From: Clostridia bacterium
Lineage (GTDB): Bacteria; Bacillota_A; Clostridia; Oscillospirales; CAG-272
Assembly (NCBI GenBank): GCA_017652965.1
Contig: JAGBZZ010000360.1
Location: forward strand, 1-6,342
Reading direction: 5' to 3'
Length of the DNA: 6,342 nt
Position numbers and translations under genes: made by a program
Notes under the pieces: generated by a model
Told to the model about the DNA's origin: nothing
Seen by the model: the letters and a program-made list of their open reading frames with translations, nothing else
Database searches by the model: none
Shown here: positions 1 through 6,339 of the stretch, piece by piece
Layout of the letters: each line of letters begins with the position of its first letter
Numbering within the stretch: the first letter of the stretch is position 1

Positions 1-1
1 C

Positions 2-1333
2 CCCTCCTTCATGAGTAAGGCGGCGGGTGACCTTTCCTTCTTCCATGACTTTGCCGACGAGGACGCGTACCTGATGCGCCTTGCCGCCATCACCTACGGC
101 CGCGGCGTCGCAGAGCCGATCGTCAAGGCCTGGAAGCTCTTCGAAAAGGGCTACCGCCTGTATCCTCTTAACATCATGTTCAGCTACTACTCGCCCGCCC
201 ATGACGGCGTGGTGTGGGAGCTTTCGCTGAAGCCGAAGAACTTTGCCCCCTCGCGCTCCTGGCTCTTGCTTGACAAGCCGGACGGCGACCGCGTTTGCGA
301 CAGCTTCCTTGTCGGGCATACCTATGACGAGATCCTGACTCTGCTCGGCTCGATGAGAGGCTACTACATGCGTGCCATGGCAGAGCTTGCCACCGTTTCG
401 GCCTATGCGGGCGATGCCCTCAACGACCTGCTTTCGGTCTCGGCCGCCTTCCTTGTGCTTTGCAAGAGCACCTACAACATCATGCTGTTCTACAAGCTCC
501 GCGATCAGCTGGGCACCGGCGAGGGCGAGCCGCGCGCCACCCTGGCCAAGATGCGCGCCCTGGTCGAGGAGGAGATCAAGGAGTCCACCTCCATGATCTC
601 GCTTTGCGAGAACGACGGCCGTCTCGGCTACCATTCGGAGGCCGAGGGCTTCAAGTTCTTCCCCGAGAAGATGCGCCACCGCATCGAGACCCTCAAGACC
701 CTGCTTGCCACCGAGTTCCCCGAGGTGGAGGCACGCATCGATGCCGGCCTTGCGCCGCTTGAGTACTACCTCGGCATCGAGGAGGACGCCCAGCATTCCT
801 ATACCATCCCGAAGGCTACCATCGAAAGCGCCCCCTGGGAGACCCTTTCCGACGGGAAGACCGCCTTCCGCATCGTCACCGATGCCAAGGACGTGATCAT
901 CGATCTGCGCACGCCCGGTGCCACCACCGCGATCCTGGCACCCGAGTTCCGCCTCTTCACCGTCTTCCCCGCGATCGGCGTAAACATGGTCGAGCGTGGC
1001 AAGCACCACGTTGTACCCGGACTTTGGAGCGAGCACTGGCCCTTCCACAGACCCGAGGAGAAGGCCGCCGAGCTGAAGAAGTGGCGCATCGAGACCCTGC
1101 CCGCCGATGAGGACGGCACGCTGTACGCCCGCATCCGCATCGCCAAGAAGCTGACCGGCATGCGCGGCACTGCCCCCTTCAAGATGCAGCTGTACACCTA
1201 CAGCGGCGCAATGTGGGAGACCGAGCCGAACCCCGTCCGTACGCTTGGCAAGCCCACCCTCTCCCCCGGCTACTTCGGCTGGGTGACCTTTGAGGACGGC
1301 GTTGCCTACGGCATCGAGGGAGAGGCGAAGTGA
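2..1333 (+). CDS. Glycoside-hydrolase-like protein with probable CBM9-like C-terminal domain, 5'-partial
   Basis: The reading frame is open from base 2 and no ribosome site precedes the first ATG at 11, so the gene very likely begins left of the window and its catalytic part is probably missing. Residues below are counted from that ATG. Residues 20-130 (aromatic-rich, with AWKLFEKGYRLYP at 40-52) and DGRLGYHSEAEGF at 202-213 resemble the helical part of uncharacterised glycosidase-like proteins in gut Firmicutes and Lentisphaerae. After a helix-rich segment (about 215-255), residues 265-440 look like a beta-sandwich related to carbohydrate-binding family 9: an aromatic/charged core, then WRIETLPADEDGTLYARI, PFKMQLYTYSG and a final GYFGWVTFEDG. 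No membrane segment is visible in the part present. The stop codon overlaps the next gene's ATG by one base, suggesting co-transcription. The role in polysaccharide breakdown or recognition is inferred from remembered family resemblance. The coding call is firm; the function is tentative. Confidence 0.72.
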   Translation, partial: PSFMSKAAGDLSFFHDFADEDAYLMRLAAITYGRGVAEPIVKAWKLFEKGYRLYPLNIMFSYYSPAHDGVVWELSLKPKNFAPSRSWLLLDKPDGDRVCDSFLVGHTYDEILTLLGSMRGYYMRAMAELATVSAYAGDALNDLLSVSAAFLVLCKSTYNIMLFYKLRDQLGTGEGEPRATLAKMRALVEEEIKESTSMISLCENDGRLGYHSEAEGFKFFPEKMRHRIETLKTLLATEFPEVEARIDAGLAPLEYYLGIEEDAQHSYTIPKATIESAPWETLSDGKTAFRIVTDAKDVIIDLRTPGATTAILAPEFRLFTVFPAIGVNMVERGKHHVVPGLWSEHWPFHRPEEKAAELKKWRIETLPADEDGTLYARIRIAKKLTGMRGTAPFKMQLYTYSGAMWETEPNPVRTLGKPTLSPGYFGWVTFEDGVAYGIEGEAK

Positions 1334-1815
1334 TGCCGGCCTATACGATCCGCCCGGCGACCGAGGCGGACACCGAAGCGCTTGTCACCATCGCGCTTGC
1401 CGAGTGGCAGGCGATCTACGATGGCTATGCCGATCAGCTTGGCGAGGAGATCTTTCCGCTGATCTATCCCGACCCCCGTGCCGACAAGGCCGGGCAGATC
1501 CGCCGTAACGTGGCAAGCGGCAACTGCTTTGTCACCGAGTGCAACGGCAGGATCGCGGGCTTTATCCACTACAGCTACGACGCGAACTCGCACGTTGGCA
1601 CCATCGGCAACAATGCGGTATCGGGCGAGTTTCGCGGTCGCGGCATCGGCCCGCGGCAGTATGCCCACATCTTTGAGATCCTGAAGGAGCAGGGGGCGGT
1701 CGCCGTCCGTGTTACGACAGGGCTTGACGAGGGGCACGCCCCGGCACGCCGCGCCTATGAAAAGGCAGGCTTTTCGGCCAATACCCAAGCAATTACCTAC
1801 TTCAAAAAGCTATAA
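1333..1815 (+). CDS. GNAT family N-acetyltransferase
   Basis: A 160-residue single-domain protein of normal size for the GNAT superfamily, which transfers the acetyl group of acetyl-CoA to an amine. It opens with the typical YTIRPATEADTEAL strand-helix. The acetyl-CoA pyrophosphate loop is RGRGIG at 101-106, and HAPARRAYEKAGF at 135-147 is the usual C-terminal motif. The acceptor substrate cannot be read from the sequence. The ATG at 1333 is preferred: it forms a TGATG overlap with the upstream stop and lies about 10 bases after a GGGAG site at 1318-1322. A GTG at 1330 would add one residue and is a possible alternative. The overlap points to translational coupling with the carbohydrate-related gene, but no functional link is evident. 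A strong hairpin begins within a few bases of the stop. Confidence 0.9.
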   Translation: MPAYTIRPATEADTEALVTIALAEWQAIYDGYADQLGEEIFPLIYPDPRADKAGQIRRNVASGNCFVTECNGRIAGFIHYSYDANSHVGTIGNNAVSGEFRGRGIGPRQYAHIFEILKEQGAVAVRVTTGLDEGHAPARRAYEKAGFSANTQAITYFKKL

Positions 1816-1818
1816 AGC

Positions 1819-1856
1819 AAAAAGGAGATATGCCGCGCGCGGCATATCTCCTTTTT
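1819..1856. terminator. Bidirectional rho-independent terminator between convergent genes
   Basis: A self-complementary hairpin. GGAGATATGCC at 1824-1834 pairs with GGCATATCTCC at 1841-1851, extended inward by G1835-C1840 and outward by five A-U pairs (1819-1823 with 1852-1856). The loop is about four bases. A-tract and T-tract flank the stem, so RNA from either direction has a stem followed by U residues. It sits between the GNAT stop (1815) and the stop of the leftward phosphatase gene (1878), and probably serves both. Confidence 0.9.
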
Positions 1857-1877
1857 CTATGTCTCATTCCAAGTGAC

Positions 1878-2519
1878 TCAAATCTTTTTCGGAACGAAGG
1901 TGGCGATGCCCTCAAGGTGGGAGGCATCGGCCTCACCGATAAGCGTGGGGATACCGTCCTCATAGACCACCGTGGTGATCGAGGCGTTCGGCGCCCACGG
2001 AACAGAGGCCATCTCCTCCAGTCCCAGCCCCAAAAGATGCGCCGTTGTCGCACGGACGGGGGTGGCGTGCGTACCGCAAAGAACCGTCCTGCCCTCGTTG
2101 GCGGCGGCGATCTCGGCCAGGGTCTTTTCTACCCTGGCATACAGCTCCATCACGCTTTCGCCGTTTGGCGGGCAGGCAAAGCCGATGTTGTTTTTCCAGA
2201 CGCCACGCTCGCTTGGCCACCGGACGGCAAGGTCGTCGTAGGGCTGGCCCTCCCAATCCCCGGCAAAGATCTCCCGCAGGCCGCGGCAGGGGGTCACGGT
2301 AAGGCCGCGCTCGGCGGCGGCGGGGGCAACCGTTTGCATGGCGCGGCTGAGGTCACTGCTGTAGACGGCGTCGATATGCCGCCGACGCAGGGCGGCGGCC
2401 AGGGCGGCGGCCTGTCTGTGGCCAAGCTCGGAAAGGCCAAGGTCGGTATGGCCAAGAAAAAGCTCGTTGCGGTTGCCAAGGCTTTCACCGTGGCGGACGA
2501 GGAGGAGGGTTGTCTTCAT
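1878..2519 (-). CDS. Histidine phosphatase family protein (phosphoglycerate mutase-like)
   Basis: A 213-residue branch-1 histidine phosphatase, a cytoplasmic enzyme family that forms a phosphohistidine intermediate. The catalytic LVRHGES motif lies at 7-13, with His10 the expected nucleophile and Arg9 a phosphate ligand. SDLSRAMQT (Arg59), LREIFAGDWEG (Glu83, the likely acid/base) and CGTHATPVRA (His151, second catalytic His) complete the active site. The length is typical of GpmB/CobC-like broad-specificity phosphatases, and there is no insert typical of true glycolytic dPGM. The substrate is unknown. The frame stays open upstream to 2630, but the ATG at 2519 is chosen because MKTTLLLVRHGE is the normal family N-terminus, an AAAGGA site lies 8 bases upstream, and a consensus promoter lies inside the longer frame. 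The gene appears monocistronic. Confidence 0.93.
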   Translation of the reverse strand: MKTTLLLVRHGESLGNRNELFLGHTDLGLSELGHRQAAALAAALRRRHIDAVYSSDLSRAMQTVAPAAAERGLTVTPCRGLREIFAGDWEGQPYDDLAVRWPSERGVWKNNIGFACPPNGESVMELYARVEKTLAEIAAANEGRTVLCGTHATPVRATTAHLLGLGLEEMASVPWAPNASITTVVYEDGIPTLIGEADASHLEGIATFVPKKI

Positions 2520-2527
2520 AGCGTGTA

Positions 2528-2533
2528 TCCTTT
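2528..2533 (-). promoter_or_regulatory. Ribosome binding site for the histidine phosphatase
   Basis: On the minus strand AAAGGA stands 8 bases before the ATG at 2519. It fixes that start over the longer upstream frame. Confidence 0.75.
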
Positions 2534-2549
2534 TTGTGTTGATGCTACT

Positions 2550-2578
2550 ATTGTACTCCTTCCCCACCGTTTTGTCAA
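2550..2578 (-). promoter_or_regulatory. Sigma-A type promoter for the histidine phosphatase
   Basis: On the minus strand a perfect -35 TTGACA (complement of 2573-2578) is followed after 17 bases by the -10 TACAAT (complement of 2550-2555). It would start transcription about 25 bases before the phosphatase ATG. It lies inside the open upstream extension of that frame, which argues against the longer start. Confidence 0.88.
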
Positions 2579-2623
2579 GCAGAGCACCAAGGATTTTGAT
2601 GGGCGCTTTTTTCTTTTTCACCC

Positions 2624-2652
2624 TTCCCAAATGCTTCGGATTGTGCTATAAT
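2624..2652 (+). promoter_or_regulatory. Probable extended -10 promoter for the M20 peptidase
   Basis: A perfect TATAAT at 2647-2652 is preceded by TGC at 2644-2646, an extended -10 element. At a 17-base spacing, TTCCCA (2624-2629) is a weak -35, which an extended -10 can tolerate. Predicted initiation near 2659 leaves an untranslated leader of about 125 bases. It diverges from the phosphatase promoter; their -35 boxes are about 45 bases apart, leaving room for a shared regulator, though no operator-like repeat is obvious. Confidence 0.78.
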
Positions 2653-2658
2653 ATAGCC

Positions 2659-2784
2659 GAGAAGAAGCGGGCAAGCCGGGCGTCCCACCTCGGATTTTTC
2701 GCAAAGGCGGGGAGCCGAGGCGGTTCTGTTTGCAAAGTTTTCTTTTCACAAACGCGCATTACGCTCACACATGCGGAGGTTTTT
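2659..2784 (+). other. Long 5' leader of the M20 peptidase gene
   Basis: About 125 bases lie between the predicted start of transcription and the ATG. CCTCGG at 2688-2693 can pair with CCGAGG at 2715-2720 around a 21-base loop. The rest is unstructured to the eye and T-rich just before the ribosome site. I recognise no riboswitch or T-box class and see no peptide reading frame with a good ribosome site. Confidence 0.4.
2775..2779 (+). promoter_or_regulatory. Ribosome binding site for the M20 peptidase
   Basis: GGAGG ends 5 bases before the ATG at 2785. It decides the start: the same frame is open back to 2467, but that upstream part runs antisense through the phosphatase gene and across both promoters. 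Confidence 0.85.
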
Positions 2785-4221
2785 ATGATATTCTTATACG
2801 GCGCCCTGGCGGCGCTTGGTCTTTTCCTGCTTTTGATCCTTGTGCGCACGCTGCGCTTTCGCCCCCGTCACACCCAAAGGAGCGAGTCGGCCCCTTGCCC
2901 CCTTGACGGCGAGGCCGCAGTCGCCGCGCTTGCCGCGCTTGTGCGCTGTCGCACGGTGTCCCGCTATACCGAAGAGGAGGAGGACGGGGTGGAGTTTGAG
3001 AGGCTGATCGGCCTTTTGCCCACCCTCTATCCCCACCTGACGGCGGCCTGCCCGATGCAAAGGTTTCCGGGGCGCGGTCTCCTTTTCTGCTGGCGTGGCA
3101 AAAGCCCTGCCCCCGCCACCGTCCTGATGGCGCACTACGACGTTGTCCCCGCCGAGGAGGCGGCGTGGGCGGTGCCCCCCTTTGAGGGAACCGTGACCGA
3201 CGGCCGACTTTTCGGGCGCGGCACGCTGGACACCAAGGCAACCGTCAACGGCATTCTCTTTGCCGTCAACACCATGATCGCCGAGGGGTACGTGCCTGCA
3301 CACGACGTGTATATCGCCCTCTCGGGTAGCGAGGAGGTCGGCGGGGCCGGCGCACCGAGTATTGTCGAGTATTTTGAAAAAGAGGGGATCGAGGTTGCCC
3401 TTGTGCTGGATGAGGGCGGTGCTATTGTCAGTGGGGCTTTCCCGGGTGTGCGCGTGCCGACGGCGATGGTCGGCATTGCAGAAAAGGGGATGATGGACGT
3501 CCGCTACCGCGTGGAGGGCACGGGCGGGCACGCCTCTGCCCCCCTGCGGCACACGTCGGTGGGGCTGCTTTCCCGCGCCTGCACCCGCATCGAGGGACAC
3601 CCCCTGCCCATGCGCATCTCGCCGCCTGTGCGCCGTATGCTGGATACCCTTGGGCGCCACTCCTCCTTTTTCTACCGTATGATCTTTGCCAATCTCTTTG
3701 TCTTTGCCCCGCTGCTTGACCTGTTTGCCAAGAAAAGCGGCGGCGAGCTGAATGCCCTTTTGCGCACAACGGTAGCCTTTACGCGCATGAAGGGCAGTGA
3801 CGCCAACAACGTCCTGCCGCCGTCTGCCGAGATGGTCTCCAACGTCCGCATCGTCCCCGGGGATACGGTCGAGGGGACGCTCTCACGCCTAAAAAAGCGG
3901 ATCGGTGACGGGCGGGTCGAGCTTTCGCTTTTGAATGCCAACGAGCCAAGCCGCACCTCCTGCACCGAGGGGGCAGGCTGGGAAGCACTGCGCGAAACGA
4001 TCGCCGAGGTCTGGCCTAGGGCGGTCATCACCCCTTATCTCATGGTACAGTGCTCGGATAGCCGCCACTGGGGGCGGCTTTCGGATCGGGTATACCGCTT
4101 CTCGGGTATGAGCCTTACCAAGGAGGAGCGTGCCACCATCCACGGCCATAACGAAAGCATCCGCACCGAGGAGGCCGCACGTGTCGCGGAATTTTACATC
4201 CGCCTTTTGCACAGATGCTGA
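2785..4221 (+). CDS. Membrane-anchored M20 family metallopeptidase, carboxypeptidase S/PM20D1-like
   Basis: A 478-residue zinc-dependent peptidase/amidohydrolase. Residues 2-21 (IFLYGALAALGLFLLLILV) form one hydrophobic segment followed by RTLRFRPRH, suggesting an N-terminal membrane anchor or uncleaved signal; yeast carboxypeptidase S has a comparable anchor. The M20 metal and catalytic signature is complete: MAHYDVVP (His117, with Asp119), GRGTLDTK (Asp149, expected bridging ligand), SGSEEVGG (Glu183 catalytic, Glu184 ligand), LDEGG (Asp209) and IHGHNE near the C-terminus (His453). The lid/dimerisation domain follows the first catalytic half and contains TGGHAS (His249). Family members cleave C-terminal residues from peptides or hydrolyse N-acyl amino acids; the substrate here is unknown. 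The anchor suggests action at the membrane, but its orientation is not certain. The gene has its own promoter and leader, and no convincing terminator follows. Confidence 0.92.
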   Translation: MIFLYGALAALGLFLLLILVRTLRFRPRHTQRSESAPCPLDGEAAVAALAALVRCRTVSRYTEEEEDGVEFERLIGLLPTLYPHLTAACPMQRFPGRGLLFCWRGKSPAPATVLMAHYDVVPAEEAAWAVPPFEGTVTDGRLFGRGTLDTKATVNGILFAVNTMIAEGYVPAHDVYIALSGSEEVGGAGAPSIVEYFEKEGIEVALVLDEGGAIVSGAFPGVRVPTAMVGIAEKGMMDVRYRVEGTGGHASAPLRHTSVGLLSRACTRIEGHPLPMRISPPVRRMLDTLGRHSSFFYRMIFANLFVFAPLLDLFAKKSGGELNALLRTTVAFTRMKGSDANNVLPPSAEMVSNVRIVPGDTVEGTLSRLKKRIGDGRVELSLLNANEPSRTSCTEGAGWEALRETIAEVWPRAVITPYLMVQCSDSRHWGRLSDRVYRFSGMSLTKEERATIHGHNESIRTEEAARVAEFYIRLLHRC

Positions 4222-4246
4222 AATTGCCACATTCCCCTTTTTTCTC

Positions 4247-4275
4247 TTGCTTTTTTGGGAAAGGTGCGGTATAAT
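4247..4275 (+). promoter_or_regulatory. Promoter of the ACT/UPF0210 operon
   Basis: A perfect TATAAT at 4270-4275 lies 17 bases after TTGCTT (4247-4252), a -35 that matches only the TTG half of consensus. It sits in the 88-base gap after the M20 stop, about 35 bases before the ACT-domain ATG. Confidence 0.75.
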
Positions 4276-4309
4276 GGGATTGCTAATATATAACTAAGGA
4301 GAACCTACC

Positions 4310-4579
4310 ATGAAAGCTGTTATCACCGTCACGGGTAAGGACACCGTGGGCATCATCGCCAAGGTTTCGGCGGTGTGTGCCGATTCCAATGCCAACATTC
4401 TTGAGATCACGCAAAGCGTCATCGGCGAATACTTTGCCATGATCATGCTGGCCGATATCGACAATCTTGTCCCCACCTTCCGCGATTTTGCCGATGCACT
4501 GCACGCCCTTGGCAAGGACAGCGGGCTTGACGTCCGCGCTGTGCATGAAGAGATCTTTGATGCCATGCACCACATCTGA
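4310..4579 (+). CDS. ACT domain-containing protein, UPF0237 family
   Basis: An 89-residue protein that is a single ACT domain of UPF0237, similar to the small protein encoded next to DUF711 genes in streptococci and clostridia. It begins MKAVITVTGKDTVGIIAKVS; the GKDTVGI turn (9-15) between the first strand and helix is where ACT domains usually bind amino acids. The rest fits beta-alpha-beta-beta-alpha-beta. There is no DNA-binding or catalytic domain, so it may act as a ligand sensor, possibly on its operon partner; that is inference. The start is supported by AAGGAG at 4296-4301, 8 bases upstream. The next gene begins 12 bases after the stop. Confidence 0.93.
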   Translation: MKAVITVTGKDTVGIIAKVSAVCADSNANILEITQSVIGEYFAMIMLADIDNLVPTFRDFADALHALGKDSGLDVRAVHEEIFDAMHHI

Positions 4580-4591
4580 CGGAGGGGCGCC

Positions 4592-5950
4592 ATGCTGAAC
4601 ACCCAGGATATTTTGGAAACCATACAGATGATTCGCGAGGAGAACCTCGATATCCGAACCATCACCATGGGCATCTCGCTGTACGACTGCACGAGCGATG
4701 ACCCCGACCGTCTTTGCACCCGCATCTACGATAAGATCACCAAAACGGCCGAAAATCTGGTAGCGACCGGCTGTGACATCGAAAAGGACTATGGCATTCC
4801 GATCGTGAATAAGCGCGTTTCGGTCACCCCGATCTCGCTGATCGGCGGGGATGCCACCCCCGACACCTACCTGAAGATCGCCAAAACGCTGCAGCGCGCG
4901 GCCGATGCCGTGGGCATCAACTTTATCGGCGGCTTCTCTGCCCTGGTGCAAAAGGGGATGACCAAGGGGGCCGAGGCCATGATCTCGATCATCCCCGAGG
5001 CGCTTGCCGAGACCGAGCTTGTCTGCTCCTCGGTCAACGTAGCCTCGACCAAGGCGGGCATCAATATGGATGCCATCCGTCTGATGGGCTCGACCATCAA
5101 GCGTGCCGCCTATCTGACGCGTGACCGCAACTCGATCGGCTGTGCCAAGCTTGTCGTGTTTGCCAACGTGCCCGAGGATAACCCGTTTATGGCGGGGGCG
5201 TTCCACGGTGTCGGCGAGGCCGAGACGGTGGTCAGCGTCGGCGTTTCGGGCCCCGGGGTCGTTTCCTCGGCCATTGAGCGCGCGGGCAACTGCGACCTTT
5301 CCGAGCTTGCCGAGCTTATCAAGCGTACCGCCTTTAAGATCACCCGTGTCGGCCAGCTGGTAGCCACCGAGGCCTCCCGCCGCCTGGGTGTGCCCTTTGG
5401 GATCATTGACCTTTCTCTTGCCCCGACACCCGCCGTCGGCGATTCGGTGGCCCTGATCCTTGAGAACATGGGTCTTGAATCCTGCGGCGCACACGGTACG
5501 ACCGCCGCCCTTGCCATGCTGAACGATGCCGTCAAAAAGGGCGGTGTCATGGCATCCGGGCACGTCGGTGGGCTTTCGGGCGCTTTTATCCCGGTGTCGG
5601 AGGATGCCGGTATGATCGCCGCCGCCGAGCGCGGTGCGCTTTCAATCGAAAAGCTGGAGGCCATGACGGCTGTTTGCTCGGTCGGGCTTGATATGATCGC
5701 CGTCCCCGGCGATACCACCGAGGACGTCATCTGCGGTGTGATCGCCGACGAGATCTCGATCGGGGTAGCCAATACCAAGACCACGGCCGTCCGTCTGATC
5801 CCCGCCTACGGTAAGAAGGTGGGCGACAGTGTGGACTTTGGCGGCCTTCTCGGTACTGCCCCTATTATGCCCCTGCGCACCTACTCCCCCGCCCGCTTTA
5901 TCTCGCGCGGCGGCCGTATCCCCGCCCCCATCCACAGTCTGAAGAACTGA
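4592..5950 (+). CDS. UPF0210 / DUF711 'PFL family' protein
   Basis: A full-length 452-residue member of UPF0210 (DUF711), usually about 450 residues and labelled 'PFL family' in databases because of fold resemblance to pyruvate formate-lyase-like proteins. Recognisable blocks are [10 protein letters not shown] near 24-33, [13 protein letters not shown] at 74-86, [17 protein letters not shown] from 190, the glycine-rich [11 protein letters not shown] from about 214, and the C-terminal [13 protein letters not shown] see no C-terminal glycyl-radical RVxGY motif, so PFL-type chemistry should not be assumed. No reaction is established for the family. GGAGG at 4581-4585 lies 6 bases before the ATG. 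It is co-transcribed with the ACT-domain gene, a conserved pairing that suggests the ACT protein regulates or binds it. No signal peptide or membrane segment is seen. Confidence 0.95.
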   Translation: MLNTQDILETIQMIREENLDIRTITMGISLYDCTSDDPDRLCTRIYDKITKTAENLVATGCDIEKDYGIPIVNKRVSVTPISLIGGDATPDTYLKIAKTLQRAADAVGINFIGGFSALVQKGMTKGAEAMISIIPEALAETELVCSSVNVASTKAGINMDAIRLMGSTIKRAAYLTRDRNSIGCAKLVVFANVPEDNPFMAGAFHGVGEAETVVSVGVSGPGVVSSAIERAGNCDLSELAELIKRTAFKITRVGQLVATEASRRLGVPFGIIDLSLAPTPAVGDSVALILENMGLESCGAHGTTAALAMLNDAVKKGGVMASGHVGGLSGAFIPVSEDAGMIAAAERGALSIEKLEAMTAVCSVGLDMIAVPGDTTEDVICGVIADEISIGVANTKTTAVRLIPAYGKKVGDSVDFGGLLGTAPIMPLRTYSPARFISRGGRIPAPIHSLKN

Positions 5951-5962
5951 TATTGCAAGCGT

Positions 5963-6000
5963 GGGCATCCGCCGTGCTTTTCGACGGATGCCCTTCCTTT
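5963..6000 (+). terminator. Rho-independent terminator of the ACT/UPF0210 operon
   Basis: GGGCATCCG (5963-5971) pairs perfectly with CGGATGCCC (5985-5993) around a 13-base loop, 12 bases after the UPF0210 stop. The following tract TTCCTTT is only partly T-rich, with more T residues after 6003, so termination may be less sharp than at the other hairpins. Confidence 0.8.
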
Positions 6001-6041
6001 GGTATTTTTGATTTTCTCTTGGATTTTCTCCCAAAAGGGGC

Positions 6042-6070
6042 TTGACAAGCGCTCTCTTTTGCGTTATAAT
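6042..6070 (+). promoter_or_regulatory. Consensus promoter of the rightward tRNA-Gly gene
   Basis: TTGACA (6042-6047) and TATAAT (6065-6070), both perfect, are separated by 17 bases. Transcription should begin near 6077, giving a 5' leader of about 23 bases. Within it CAAAG (6085-6089) can pair with CTTTG (6096-6100), overlapping the first tRNA base. Confidence 0.92.
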
Positions 6071-6099
6071 ATTACCCGTGAGGTCAAAGCACCCCCTTT

Positions 6100-6173
6100 G
6101 CAGATGTAGCTCAATGGTAGAGCGTTCGCTTCCCAAGCCAAAAACGCGGGTTCGATTCCCGTCATCTGCTCCA
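6100..6173 (+). tRNA. tRNA-Gly (anticodon CCC)
   Basis: A 74-base gene including an encoded CCA (6171-6173). The acceptor stem GCAGATG/CATCTGC pairs fully. The D arm is GCTC/GAGC with loop AATGGTA. The anticodon CCC is at 6132-6134 in loop TTCCCAA. The variable region is four bases, and the T arm GCGGG/CCCGT has loop TTCGATT. It would read GGG glycine codons. The anticodon stem TTCGC (6125-6129) against GCCAA (6137-6141) has a C6127-C6139 mismatch in the middle. The D and T loops otherwise look like a normal elongator tRNA. Confidence 0.95.
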
Positions 6174-6175
6174 AC

Positions 6176-6208
6176 AAAAAAGGCACCCCAATGGGTGCCT
6201 TCTTTTTT
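6176..6208. terminator. Bidirectional terminator shared by the two tRNA-Gly genes
   Basis: AGGCACCC (6181-6188) pairs with GGGTGCCT (6193-6200) around loop CAAT. T-tract TCTTTTTT follows on the plus strand; on the minus strand the A-run at 6176-6180 gives five T. It forms the exact centre of the palindrome. Confidence 0.92.
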
Positions 6209-6281
6209 GGAGCAGATGACGGGAATCGAACCCGCGTTTTTGGCTTGGGAAGCGAACGCTCTACCATTGAGCTACATCTGC
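6208..6281 (-). tRNA. tRNA-Gly (anticodon CCC), second copy
   Basis: Reading the minus strand from 6281 to 6208 gives a 74-base tRNA identical at every position to the rightward copy, including the encoded CCA (complement of 6208-6210), the CCC anticodon (complement of 6247-6249) and the same C-C mismatch in the anticodon stem. It converges on the first copy with 34 bases between the two 3' ends. Confidence 0.95.
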
Positions 6282-6310
6282 AAAGGGGGTGCTTTGGCCT
6301 CACGGGTAAT

Positions 6311-6339
6311 ATTATAACGCAAAAGAGAGCGCTTGTCAA
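6311..6339 (-). promoter_or_regulatory. Consensus promoter of the leftward tRNA-Gly gene
   Basis: On the minus strand TTGACA (complement of 6334-6339) and TATAAT (complement of 6311-6316) are separated by 17 bases, an exact mirror of the left-arm promoter. Only three bases of the window lie beyond the -35 box. Confidence 0.9.

Noticed and set aside
1830..2651. A 273-codon plus-strand open frame across the phosphatase gene
   Set aside because: It starts inside the terminator hairpin, is antisense to the clear histidine phosphatase and runs across both divergent promoters.
2467..2784. A longer N-terminus for the M20 peptidase
   Set aside because: The frame is open, but this part runs through the phosphatase coding end and both promoters, while GGAGG and a hydrophobic N-terminus fit the ATG at 2785.
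2794..3660. A long minus-strand open frame opposite the M20 gene
   Set aside because: It is antisense to the intact M20 active-site motifs and has a low-complexity composition with no recognisable domain.
4222..4262. A terminator after the M20 gene
   Set aside because: Only a weak TTCCC/GGGAA pairing with a large pyrimidine loop is possible. Read-through into the ACT operon cannot be excluded.
4283..5563. A 426-codon minus-strand open frame opposite the ACT and UPF0210 genes
   Set aside because: It has no ribosome site, its composition is low-complexity and rich in Gly, Asp and His, and it is fully antisense to two well-recognised genes. GC-rich third positions create such shadows.
6042..6339. 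Two nearly identical 91-codon open frames, one on each strand, across the tRNA region
   Set aside because: They are translations of the tRNA genes, their antisense and the terminator, a well-known class of spurious protein. Neither has a ribosome site, and their similarity comes from the palindrome.
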